64,000 nt of DNA, from positions 992,001-1,056,000 of the forward strand of contig QPFY01000008.1 in NCBI GenBank assembly GCA_003665825.1. The letters run 5' to 3'. This document shows, one piece after another, positions 44,651-55,441 of this stretch (position 1 is the first letter of the stretch; each line of letters opens with the position of its first letter). This DNA is from Microbotryum silenes-acaulis (lineage: Eukaryota > Basidiomycota > Microbotryomycetes > Microbotryales > Microbotryaceae). The position numbers and the translations under genes were made by a program. The notes below the pieces were generated by a model. The model made no database searches. It had not been told where the DNA came from and was given only the letters and a program-made list of their open reading frames with translations.

Positions 44651-46837
44651 ATGTCTTCTCGACCTTCTCGAGCGAGTGCCACCGCGTCTGTGCGCCTTGC
44701 TACAATGCGGGACCGCGACACGCCGGCGGACCGACGGGAGAGGGCGCAAGCCCAGCAAAAACGAAAGGCGGCGAACACGAAGGCCGCCGACAACAAGCGG
44801 CGGCGACTCGACGTCGCTGTCGGTGTGAGCCAAATCAACGCAGCGAAGAAGCAAGACGCTTGGCAACGCCACAAAGCCGCAAAGGAGCAGAAGGAGAAGT
44901 ACGTGCAAGTGTGATCTCTTAACTCTACTGTATCTTTTCTTGAATGTAGGTGAACTGAGGCCTCGCCCGTCCTTGTTTCCAGTGCACCCCCAGCAGCCCC
45001 TACACACGCGTCCAGGCTTGCGGTGACACGCACCTCTTCTCTTCACACCGTTCATGCAGATACCACACGTCAGCTTTTCCGTGCACAGCAGACTTCTGTT
45101 GAGCCATACAGCGACGAAGATAGCGGCGACGAGGACTCCTATATCGATCCTGCTATAAAGGACCTTGTGTTGGGTGGACAAGCCGAGGACCCCTGTGACT
45201 TTTCGGACAACGGTCAGGACGAGGCAGACTCGGACGAGGGCGAAGACTTAGTCGGACCCACGGTTGTGGATGGCGCCGATGGGGCCGCACCTGTCGCCAT
45301 TGTCAACAAGGTAGCGACCAGCATCATGGACGATGATGACGAAAGCGTCATTCCAGGCGTAGTGAGTAGCATTCAAGCAGGTTTCGGTACTTGCGTGCAA
45401 GCATTCAATGGGTCGTATCAACACTTGCAGACGCCCCAGCCCAAGGCTCAGGCTCTACAGTCCTCAATCGCCGGACAAGCTTTAAGACGCAATCCACCGC
45501 AAGGTAGGGTTGCCAGTCGTACACCAGGCTCGTCTTCGTCGTTTGCGAGATCGTCGCCCCTGGTCAAAGGGAACCTCGATGACAATGCCCCCTACGACGG
45601 GGCGCACAACCGCAAGCCAATAGATCAAGAGACGTTGGATTCAAAGCCCAACCGCCGACAAGCATCCGACTTGACTCTAGAGCAGAAGATGGTCGCTGGC
45701 GCCTGGTTTCAAACTATTTTCATGCAGAATATTCTCGACGGCCAAGGCCTGTGGCGAACAAAGAGATCGCTTTACGCCCAGTCTCAGCTCGTAACGGAGG
45801 TCTACAACGAAAACGCTGAGAGGCCTATCGAGTGGTCATCGAAGATCGCCGACCTTGTGCGGCATTCTTCCCCGCCTACGGTGATACCTTGCCAGCGCTG
45901 ACAACACCTGTGTTTCCTTCAAGCAGATCGTTTCGAAGAATCTGGGAGTCTTGAATTTGATCAAAAGGACGGCGCTGAAATACACCTACAAAGCATACAA
46001 ACTGGACCCGGACAGGCAACGTGAGGCATCGACCGCCAAGGCCGTACTCTATCTCCAACCTACTAAATGGGCGGCCAAAGAGTTACGTTGCGGTGCGGGA
46101 ACGGTAAGCCTTTCCAAAGCCCCGCTACCAGCTCCTTCGAGTGCGATTCAGCGTTGTGGCCATATGTTTTGGCACCAAGCTGCTTACAACATCTTTCTCC
46201 CTCAGGGTGGGGTCGACATGAACGATTGCTCCTTCGAGGCCGAGGATGATTTTCAGAACGACCTTCTATACGAGATCTTTGTTCAGATCGTCGCCGGCAT
46301 AAGGAAAGAAAAAACTGCTGCTTTCCAATGGCCAAAGGAAGGTCTCGACCCGAACGACAATGATCATCGCGAGCTTGCATTCGCTCTTTTGACTCATGCA
46401 TATGCCGGCGTAAGTTCCTCAACTGTTCAGCAATGTCCATTTCAAACTACCAGTCATATCGTTACATTCTTGCTATGACGGATCAGGTTCGGTATGCCAT
46501 GCAGGTCCTTACGCCGCCCCCATCGCTCCCCGAATCGTCCGACGCTGGCAGAAATGCGAATGTGGCGAAGCAAACCGTAGCGCTCTGGCACGAGTTCTCG
46601 GCGACTCACTATCAGGGTCCCGTCATGGCCATACTGCGTAGGCGTCGTAGAGAAGGCTCTGGGCCTTTTTACTCAGAAGCTATGCAGGTACGAGTCACCA
46701 ATCGAGTACAGAACAGCGTGGAAGTAGCACTCCTCGAGGAGTATCGAGGGCCCGGGGTTTCTAGGCGGGGAACCAGTGACGAGATGAGAATCACAGCCCA
46801 ACGGGCTTGCGACTTTGAAGAGTCTCTCTTCACTTGA
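44651..46837 (+). CDS. Accessory protein of the nested transposon
   Basis: Five likely exons (44651-44896, about 45015-45879, 45927-46102, 46206-46409, 46489-46837). The N-terminus is very basic with RRERAQAQQKRKAA. A disordered acidic/Gln/Ser region follows, then a globular C-terminal part: DLTLEQKMVAGAWFQTIFMQ, NLGVLNLIKRTALKYTYKAY, DDFQNDLLYEIFVQIVAGI, LAFALLTHAYAG and EFSATHYQGPVMAILRRRRR. Its general look recalls DUF6532-type proteins of basidiomycetes, a weak impression only. Divergent pairing with the transposase suggests a role in transposition or its regulation. No nuclease, methylase or dioxygenase motif was seen. Confidence 0.6.
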
Positions 46838-46904
46838 CTGTAGTATATGAGTGTAACATAGGTTTATAATGACAACAGATCAGGGGCTGCGAAGATAAGA
46901 CTGC

Positions 46905-47135
46905 CTAAACAGCCGCTTAAAACACGGTCTGTGGTTCGGATAAAGTCGCTTCAGGACCGCTTTACGCCGCATAAGAGGGCTTACGGACCGCTTTGCGTAT
47001 GCAAACAAAGCGCGCGAGGAGTCTTAAGCGCGCCGCAAGCGCGCCGTATGCGCGCCGCATGCGCGCCGTAAGTGCGCCGTAAGAGTCCCTTATCTAGGGT
47101 ACACTTAAGCGACACTTAACGCGCGCGCGGCTTAA
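46905..47135. repeat. Right subterminal array, outer part
   Basis: Repeats of GCTTAA, CTTAAG, GCGCGCCGTAAG and GCGCGCCGCATG. The array is cut by the LINE poly-T at 47136 and resumes at 49152-49215. Confidence 0.7.
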
Positions 47136-49151
47136 TTTTTTTTTGTTTGACTGGGGCTCATAAATTGCTATCCTTCGGGTTGGCTGGGACCGCTACAAAA
47201 AGAGCTAAAGGAGGTTATAAAGCAACGACGGCGAGCAGTTGGGTGAAAGTCAAACCCCTGCGCGCAAAGGGCGCTGCGCAGATCAAAGCCCGCCGAGCAC
47301 CTAACGCGGACTCCAACGGGCGGTGAGTACTGCTGCCGCTTCACGTCCCAAGAGCGGGAGCGAAGATACTCGAAAACCAGGCAAGAGCGCCTAGAGAAAG
47401 AAGGGGGAGAGTATACAGAAAGTCACGACTGGGGATAGGGAGAACCAGGAATACTAAGACAGAGAGGAGGGGAACACACCCGAGGGGCCAAGGGAGGGGG
47501 TCGAAGCCGGAGGTAGAGGTCCCCAGGGACTAACAGGCCGCAGCCAAGCCCCAGCTACTCGTCACCCCGACAGCGCCTGATGTCCTCCCTTGGCTGAGTC
47601 TCGAGTGCTGGCTGTTGAGCCGTCGGGGCCGAGCGAAAAGCGATCCAATACAACAAAACGAGCCTCGCCTTGACGCGAGGATATTGACCAAGAACGAGCG
47701 ACCTTTCTTCCCGAGCCATGCCGTAGATCTTGACCAACGCGAACGAACGAACCATTCGACGGAATCCAACACACGGCTTAGGAATAAAAGGGGAAGTGGC
47801 TGAAGCGTAGTCAACAACCGAGCAACAGGAACGAGAAGAGGAAGGGAAGGGAAAAAGGGGGGACAGGAGAGGGGAAACTTCACAAAGCCTCCAACGCAAA
47901 GACGATCGACCCGGCTTGCCGATCCATCCAATAACGAAAACCGCTACTGCGCAAAGTAGAGAGAGAGAGAGAGAGGTGCGCAGCCTTCTACTGCGCAACA
48001 AGTTTCAAGACAGTCAGCTTCTAAAAGGGAAGTCAACGTCCGAAAAAGAAGGGAGGAAAATAGGAAGGAAGGACTTAACTCGGTCATCATACCTCCCAAT
48101 CTCGAGCCCCAGGCACAAAGCCCGCTCGAGAGAGAAAATCTCGCTCGAACGCTCTGAGTGCACTGGGCAGCGAGGGAGGGGCCACGACCTTGTCCAGCTC
48201 GAACCGCTGATGAACGCGCCAGCGGAGCAGGTGCAGCCGCTGGAAGCCGATCGCGCAAGCCAGCCGAACCCACATCCATTTCGAGGTCGTTCTCCCACGA
48301 CCCCGCAAAAGGGGGAGCCCCATAGTCAGCTGCTCCGGAGTGAACGTCGACGGATCGACGTCGGTATCCTCGATGCCGAGCTTGTCGAACAGAATGCGAA
48401 GCACCCCGCCCCAGAAGCTGGTCGAGTACGCGCACTCGAAAAAGTAGTGCGACACCGTCTCGATGACCGCTGCATCGTTGCCGCAGAATAGACACGTCGG
48501 CGAAGAGGCATGACCCTGAGTATGCTGCCTCTTGCGCGTCGGCGTCACGTCGTACATGAGCCGCCAGTGGGTGTCCTGCTCCACAGCAGACGCGAACCGG
48601 TCATAAAGCCATCTCCAGAAGCGCTTCCTATCGCTCTGAGAAGTCCCATCAGGGAAACGCTTGACACGATCCTCCCTCCCTGGGAACCGAACCACGTTCA
48701 CAAGCCGACGAAGCTTGCGAATAGTGAACGGTCGGGTGAGCCCAAAGAAGTTGAAGCACCGGGGACGGGGAGCCTCCTTGAGAGGTATCCGAGCAGGTCG
48801 CAACGCGGTCTTGGGCAGCAAGGCTTTCGCCTTGAGCAACTGACCCACGCGCGACCACACGTGCTCGTGCGCCAGGGCGGGTTCCTTAGAGTGCTGCCAG
48901 AACCCGCGTCGATGACCAACCAGAGCCCAGCCCTTCCCTTCGTCCCTCCAGTACAGGTCCGCGATCTGCGCAAACTTCGCCACTGCGTCCGCATCGTCAT
49001 ATGCGTGCTTGGCACCTTCAGCATAGAGTGAAGGGAGGCGAGGCGGAAGCGAGAGCAATTCGGGGAGCGTAAGGAGTTCGGACTTGATGGTTGGAACTGT
49101 GACCCTGGCCGCTGCAACGACTGCCCCCCAGCGCGTCGAGTGGTTAAGGGC
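47136..49151 (-). mobile_element. 5'-truncated LINE (non-LTR retrotransposon)
   Basis: The plus strand shows a poly-T run right at 47136, i.e. a 3' poly(A) tail of a minus-strand insertion. GCTTAA is found on both sides (47130-47135 and 49152-49157) and may be the target duplication, though this word is common in the array. Only the 3' end is present: the C-terminal part of an RT protein and about 950 bp of 3' UTR. Confidence 0.8.
48087..49151 (-). pseudogene. LINE ORF2 C-terminal fragment with zf-RVT
   Basis: An open frame whose last ~355 codons lie in the LINE. It carries the post-RT zinc-binding segment CLFCGNDAAVIETVSHYFFE followed by CAYSTSFW, the C-X2-C...H...C pattern of zf-RVT domains. 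Upstream WRWLYDRFASAVEQDTHWRL is also typical of this region. The RT core is missing through 5' truncation. Confidence 0.82.
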
Positions 49152-49339
49152 GCTTAAGAGCAGCTCTAGGCCGCTTAACGACTGCTTTACGAGGTTTCGC
49201 GCGCTTACGCGCGTTTGGCCATTTTGCTGATGTGCACAGCCGCGCATCGCCGCCAGCGACCTTGCTCAATTTTGTCTGGGTGCACGTATCCTGCTTGACG
49301 CGTCGCGTCGCGCCAAACGCCTACTTCTACTTTCGACTC

Positions 49340-50879
49340 ATGTTCACCGCGCCACGCCAGTTCCTGCCATCCGCTGCCATCGACCGATACTCGCCTTGGT
49401 TCCAAAACTCGTTTCGCATACGTCATGTCCAGTCAGCAGATGAATGCAACGCTCCAGAACAAGGGTGGCCGACCCCGCAATGGGACCCGACCAACGACAT
49501 GACCAGCCCACCTGCACGTGGCACCTCCCAGATGTCCTCGACTACGTCTACCCAGAAGAAAGACTTGTGTCAGCCGTCACCCGATCTCATTGACCAATAT
49601 CCCTCAGTGACGCACTCCAATCAAACCTCAATGACTCCTGAGGGCTGCTCCGACGATGTCGACTCGAACGCTGACTCAGACCCCGCCGTCGACGACTCCG
49701 AAGCCAGCTCCTCCGATGGCGGCGAAGAAGCCATGGATCGACTGCGCCAAGTCGTCAACCTCCTCGAAAATTGTGCGCCCAACCATCTACAGCTGGATTA
49801 TGACACAATGCAAGCCAAACGTCAAGCGATCATGTCGTCGAACCGCCTCTGGTCGGCGGAAGAGAAAGCCGACCATGGCAATGGCCGCTGATTCTTGGCG
49901 ACCGAAGGAAAGCAGACGAATGTAAGCTCAAGGACACCAGACCAATTCTCAAGCTTCCTTTGTACATGAACACCGAAGTATGTCGATAGTGGTTCCAGGC
50001 ATAAGCAGTCATTGGTGGCTAGTCGAAGTTGCCGAGTGGAAAGCAGAATTGACAACATTCTTCCTCAACAATTCCCCTCCTATCCTTCATTGAACCAACC
50101 GGAACAGGAGCACGAATGGACAGCGTGCAGATAGGGAAGTTGTGTCGCCGTAGTAGAAATTCGTCACGGTGCTCCATCGATCTCTTTCCATCAGCATCCG
50201 GCGGATCACCTGACATTGTGCCCGGTCATTGGGTGCTTGTTGAGGCCCGTCTGTCCGACCACACCTTCCGCTTCTATGACTCGCTGCGGCGATCTAAAGA
50301 AAGCGTAGACGACCCGAACATTCCATCGCCGGAACAAAACTTTGCCAATTGTTTGAAGGTGAGAGGGAGAAGCGACTTGTGTGGATCCCGCTTACCTGAT
50401 AGGCTGACTATAATCCGCCGAGCTGATGATCGCAGAACATCGTTCCTTTCCTCACGGCTCGGGCAGAAGGACCCATCCCTCGTGTCACCGGAGGCAGCGA
50501 CCGGCCCACAATCCCGTACGCAGAGTGGGAGCGAGTGATCGTGAAACCGCGAGTACCAAAGAAGGGAGACTTGATGCCTAGGACAGAGTTTACGCGACAG
50601 CCCGATGGCAACGCTTGCGGCGTCTTTGTTTGTCGAACGATGGAAACGTTGGTCGCGGCGGTTGCGTTTCAGTCTGAATTAGACTGGAGCTGGAGCCCAC
50701 TCAAGCCACTACAGGACAGCTTATATGCTGACCAACTCGCATACATGTCAGACGTTGTTGTTCATGCTCGCTTGCGGTGTGACACGGAGTTGGAAGCAAA
50801 TTCTGAACCCCCTCCCCTCGATTTGCGAGAGGGGACTGGAGTTCCTCCGCCGCTTCCCGGTCAGTCATTCTACTGTTGA
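49340..50879 (+). CDS. Ulp1-like (C48) cysteine protease of the left unit
   Basis: The 3' exons are clear. DIVPGHWVLVEARLSDHTFR holds the catalytic His, FRFYDSLRRS the Asp, and after one intron RQPDGNACGVFVCRTME holds the Gln and Cys. Together these are the H-D-Q-C residues of SUMO/Ulp1-family proteases. The protein ends GQSFYC. The 5' part is uncertain: an acidic Ser/Asp-rich exon (49340-49888 frame) needs at least one intron around 49890-50110 to reach the catalytic exon. Ulp1-type proteases are recurrent passengers of large eukaryotic DNA transposons, where their role is unproven. Confidence 0.75.
49544..50189. repeat. Conversion-like tract, left copy
   Basis: 646 bp apparently identical to the reverse complement of 54439-55084, including four different long open frames in common. 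Flanking sequence is homologous but visibly diverged on one side and unrelated on the other. Confidence 0.8.
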
Positions 50880-51924
50880 TCTCAACGATCTGATCTTAGT
50901 GATAGTTCAAGCTTGCTTGATATTGAGGCTGACACTCTTGTGTATGCAGAATCTGTCCCACTCGCGCTCAAGGAGAGTTCGCCGGAGCTCGAAGAGAAGC
51001 CCTTGGGATTGCCCGGCATTGAAATTTCCGCGCCTACCCTCATTCTGATTGACCCTTCGATCGGCACAATGTACACCTCTGAGTCCAATCCCGACGCTCA
51101 ATGTACCCGTTGATTTCGCGAAGCCCGCGGCCCAACCCGGCACCGTCAATTGCAACGATTGGTTCGATGCCAGATGCGCCGGCAATGAGACTCCAGAGAG
51201 TCGTAAGGTTCGACCCTGCTCCCCCTCTGCCGGTGTCTGAGGCACTCGAGGTCGTTGCTTGCTTGCCAAGGTATCAAACACGTACATTGGCCGTTCGGTC
51301 AATTGCCGCTATATCCACAAGCGCCCCAAGCCCTCGCCGATCGAAGCGCAAGAGGGAAGCATCCTTTTTCAAAGCTGCGCGGCTTCGCTGAAGCCTTGCA
51401 CTCAATGCCGGGCTCGCAATACAAATCTGATGTTGGAGTCAATCGCTCAAGGTATGGGCTCTCCCAAACTGCATCGGACCCTTCCTTGTCACCAGAACAC
51501 TCACATTGGTCATGGTTTATTTTGAGCAGCTGCAAGAAGAGGAGTGAGGTCGTCGATCCTAAGCCGTGCCATTATGAGTAGAACGGAAAGATGTATATAC
51601 ATATAATGAGATAATGATCGCGGCTAGTGACATTTGCGAGAACACTTGGTGATGTGCTACTAGCTTTGTTAGGACAGGTTCACGGATGGTTTGGAAAGGC
51701 AGTCAATGATCTTCCTTGTCCGAGTTGCTGAGGCAGGAAATACGGCGAGGAATGCTATACAAGGTGTCCCACCCCATAGGGACACATCCAGCAGCTCCGA
51801 GATGATTGATCGTCTTAGTCATTGTATTGCAGCCTAGGGTATGGGGGGGGGGGGGGGGGGTGATTACTCGGTCCGGGGTCCGGACGATGGCCGCGGCTGG
51901 GACGAGAGCCGGGGGTGCAGGCAC
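50880..51924. other. Non-coding part of the left unit
   Basis: Roughly 1 kb between the protease stop and the inner inverted repeat. It is homologous in reverse to about 52575-53610, with many substitutions. It contains an 18-G run at 51843-51860. Open frames at 50907-51581 are not convincing. Confidence 0.55.
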
Positions 51925-52256
51925 GATTTCCAACTACATGAGGTCCTGGTGAGAGTGCTTCTTACTGAAGGTGGACGTACTTGGTAATCATGTAGGAGGG
52001 TTCGTCAAGTTTCAGTGTGATACATGGCATACTACACGAGATACAGCGGATTGCCCAGCTACGTCGGTGGTAGATGCACCATCCTTAATTGGTAAACGCA
52101 CCTTTTTTCGGGAGCAAACGCACCAACTTGCGCGAAGAATGCACCATTTGTAAGTGAACTTTGCACCTTACTACCGGGGTAGATGCGTCAAGCTTCGGGG
52201 GTAGACGCGCGCGCGTAATTGGTAATTGCACCATTTGCTCGCGGCATTAACCCATT
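51925..52256 (-). repeat. Inner inverted repeat of the left unit (copy 2)
   Basis: A reverse-complement copy of the TIR core, ending CCCATTTTCC exactly as the outer right end does. Its inner flank (CGGTCCGG, ATGGCCGCGG) differs from copies 1 and 4 but matches copy 3. Confidence 0.85.
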
Positions 52257-52573
52257 TTCCTTTACAAATTACGCGCGCGCGTCTACCCCCGAAGCTTGAC
52301 CCATCTACCCCGGTAGTAAGGTGCAAAGTTCACCTACAAATGGTGCATTCTTCGCGCAAGTTGGTGCGTTTGCTCCCGAAAAAAGGTGCGTTTACCAATT
52401 AAGGATGGTGCATCTACCACCGACGTAGCTGGGCAATCCGCTGTATCTCGTGTAGTATGCCATGTATCACACTGAAACTTGACGAGCCCTCTTACAATAT
52501 CACCAAGTACGTCCACCCTTGGTAAGAAGCACTCTCACCCGGATCTCATGTAGTTGAAAATCGTGCCCGTACA
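52257..52573 (+). repeat. Inner inverted repeat of the right unit (copy 3)
   Basis: A forward copy of the TIR core abutting copy 2. It lacks the outermost ~37 bases present in copies 2 and 4 (starts TTTACAAATTACGCG). Within 52317-52573 it is nearly identical to copy 1. Confidence 0.85.
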
Positions 52574-53612
52574 GGCTGGCAGGGCCGGCCCTCGTCCGGC
52601 CGCGGCCATGGTCCGGACCGAGTAAACGTTCGGCGAAGGCCCCCGGATTCAGTTCAGCTACCCTTTCTTCTTACCGAACTAAGAGCACCAATCATTTTGG
52701 TGCTGCTGGATCTGTCCATCTGGGGTGGGACACCTTGTAGTATAGTATTCCTTGCCGTATTTCCAGCCCCAGCAACTTGGACAACGAAGATCATTGATTG
52801 CCTCTTCATATCATCGAGCCTGTCCTAGTTTATCTAGCACATCACCAAGAGCTCTCGCAATGGTCACTAGCTGCAACTATCACCTCATTATGTACATTTC
52901 CTGCAGTTCTACTCATCATGGCACGGCTAAGGATCGACGATCTCACTCCTCTTCTTGCAGCTGCTCAAGAAGTCTCTAAACCATGACCAATGTGAGTGTG
53001 AGTGTTCTGGTAACAAGGATCCGCTGCAGTTTGGGAGAACCCTATACCTTTAGCAAGTGACTTCAACATCGAATTCGCCTTGCGAGCCCGACATTGAGTG
53101 CAAGGCTTGAGCAAAACCGCGCAGCTTAGAAAGAGGGTTCTTCCCTCTTGCGCTTCGATTGGCAAGGACTTGGGCGCTTGCGGATATAGGGATAGTTGAC
53201 CGGGCGGCTAGTGTACGTCTTTGATACCTTGACAAGGAGCCAACGACCTCGAGTGGCTCGGACACCGGCAGGGAGGGAGTAGATTCGACCTTTTACGACC
53301 CTTTGGTGGCGTAGCTGGCATCAGACCAATCGTTGCGCTTGACGGTGCTGGGGAGCTTCGCGGATTTCGCGAAACCAACGGAATGGTACGTTGAGGATCG
53401 AAATTGGAATGAGAGGGGTTCATCGTGCCGATGGAAGGATCAATTAGGACGGGGGCAGGCGCGGAATTTTCAACCTCGGGCGATCACAGGGGTTTTACTT
53501 CAAGCTCCAGCAAACTCTCCCTGAGCGCGAGTGGGACAGATTCTGCATACACATGGGTGTCAGCCTCAATATAAAGCAAGTTTGAACTGTCATTAAGATC
53601 AGATCATTGAGA

Positions 53613-55063
53613 TCAACAGTAGAATGACTGACCGCAAAGCGGAGGAGGAGCTTCAGTCCCCTCCGTCAAACCGAGGGGAGGGGGGGTCAGAGTTTGCTTC
53701 CGACTCCATGTCACACCGCAAGCGAGTATGTATAACAACGTCCAGCATGTGCGCGCGTCTTTGGATTTGCTTGGCCCAAATGGCCCGGTTAGGATGGCGA
53801 GTGACTTGGTGGATCTTTTCCCACTTCTTGCAATAGTCGGACAACACCTTCTCGCGTAAATTGTGAACGAACCCGAGTCAGCGATGCGATCAGCAGACAA
53901 GTACAGGTTTCTCTTGGACACATCATGATGATTGAGATTTACCTTGGAACGCAGTGCTACGGGTGCTGCCACAACGAAGCACTATCTGACGAGCGATAGT
54001 CCGCATAACCGTGGCCGGTTTCCTGACCGATTCTAGAGTCACCCGGCCCTCATGATCGCCAAGTGTGTAGATCAAGGCGACCGAGACATTGCTGGCTGAG
54101 ATCACAATCTTAAAAAAGCAGAGTGCAGATAACGAAATGGGTGTCAGCGCATGCGCAAAAGCCACGAACCCAAAGACAGCAAACAAAGGATCTCTGAGTC
54201 GGAAGTTTTGGCCAACTCACCTTCAAGTGTGAAGAGCATTCGCGCTCGATATATTTGTCCTTCGGCCGCACATTGTAGTATATTTTCCCATCTTCTCAAG
54301 TGTAGCGCATGCAGGCGCCCGAGCACTGGTGCAATATGCGAAGCACTTCTTTGCGTGATTCATTCCAAGTGGATTGCAAATTTTCGCCGATCAGCGGGTG
54401 CCATTCGATCAATGCCATGTGATTCGCCGGATGCTGAAGGAAAGAGATCGATGGAGCACCGTGACGAATTTCTACTACGGCGACACAACTTCCCTATCTG
54501 CACGCTGTCCATTCGTGCTCCTGTTCCGGTTGGTTCAATGAAGGATAGGAGGGGAATTGTTGAGGAAGAATGTTGTCAATTCTGCTTTCCACTCGGCAAC
54601 TTCGACTAGCCACCAATGACTGCTTATGCCTGGAACCACTATCGACATACTTCGGTGTTCATGTACAAAGGAAGCTTGAGAATTGGTCTGGTGTCCTTGA
54701 GCTTACATTCGTCTGCTTTCCTTCGGTCGCCAAGAATCAGCGGCCATTGCCATGGTCGGCTTTCTCTTCCGCCGACCAGAGGCGGTTCGACGACATGATC
54801 GCTTGACGTTTGGCTTGCATTGTGTCATAATCCAGCTGTAGATGGTTGGGCGCACAATTTTCGAGGAGGTTGACGACTTGGCGCAGTCGATCCATGGCTT
54901 CTTCGCCGCCATCGGAGGAGCTGGCTTCGGAGTCGTCGACGGCGGGGTCTGAGTCAGCGTTCGAGTCGACATCGTCGGAGCAGCCCTCAGGAGTCATTGA
55001 GGTTTGATTGGAGTGCGTCACTGAGGGATATTGGTCAATGAGATCGGGTGACGGCTGACACAA
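53613..55063 (-). pseudogene. Relic gene of the right unit with a different middle cassette
   Basis: The 5' part (to about 54439) is the same as the left unit. From 54438 to about 53780 the sequence is unrelated to the protease core and reads in spliced-looking pieces: ALIEWHPLIGENLQSTWNES, QCAAEGQIYRARMLFTLEG, SVALIYTLGDHEGRVTLES and LSDYCKKWEKIHQVTRHPNR. Then homology to the left unit returns (LDVVIHTRLRCDMESEANS here, SDVVVHARLRCDTELEANS there). No His/Asp/Gln/Cys protease set was found. Function unknown; possibly broken. Confidence 0.5.
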
Positions 55064-55084
55064 GTCTTTCTTCTGGGTAGACGT
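54439..55084. repeat. Conversion-like tract, right copy
   Basis: Partner of 49544-50189 in reverse orientation, same length, no difference noticed. Confidence 0.8.
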
Positions 55085-55441
55085 TGGTCGAGGACGTCAC
55101 GGAGGCGCCACGTGCAGGTGGGTCACGTCGATTGCAGTGGTCGCGGTCCGGATCCATGAACCCGCGGGCGATATCACTATGCTCACTCAGTTTAGGCGAA
55201 TCGCGAATCAATCCTCAGATTGAGCGGTCAGAGTCAGACAACCTAACCTGTTGGATAGCATAGCATCCAAATTGCGGCAAGAGGGTTGAGTCGGATGGAG
55301 TGACTCCCCGGAGACGTGAGTCACGTGACAGATCATTGCAGTGAGTCCGCGTCACTGCATGCACTGCACCCCGACAAATTGGCCAACTTGAAAGTCGCAT
55401 GCGGCGATGCGCAGCTGTGCAGTGGATGCAGGGCCTACTTT

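Larger units (their letters stand above)
39375..49232. mobile_element. Nested Plavaka/KDZ-like DNA transposon
   Basis: The ends are inverted repeats CATCAGCAAAATGGCCA (39375-39391 and, reversed, 49216-49232), followed inward by arrays of CGCTTA/TAAGCG words. The right unit of the host element, read in reverse (around 55421), runs continuously through the site (CATCCACTGCACAGC) and so serves as the empty allele. The target duplication is short (TC/TG at most). Contents: transposase (minus), a divergent accessory gene (plus) and a LINE insertion. Without the LINE it is about 7.8 kb. Confidence 0.85.

Noticed and set aside
49822..50058. A 78-codon minus-strand frame, identical at 54570-54806, as a separate gene
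   Set aside because: It lies in the identical tract, so its conservation is not independent evidence. The opposite strand carries the unit's gene.
51925..52573. Telomere-associated or centromeric palindrome
   Set aside because: The sequence is made of two TIR copies meeting head-to-head, and no telomeric repeats are present.
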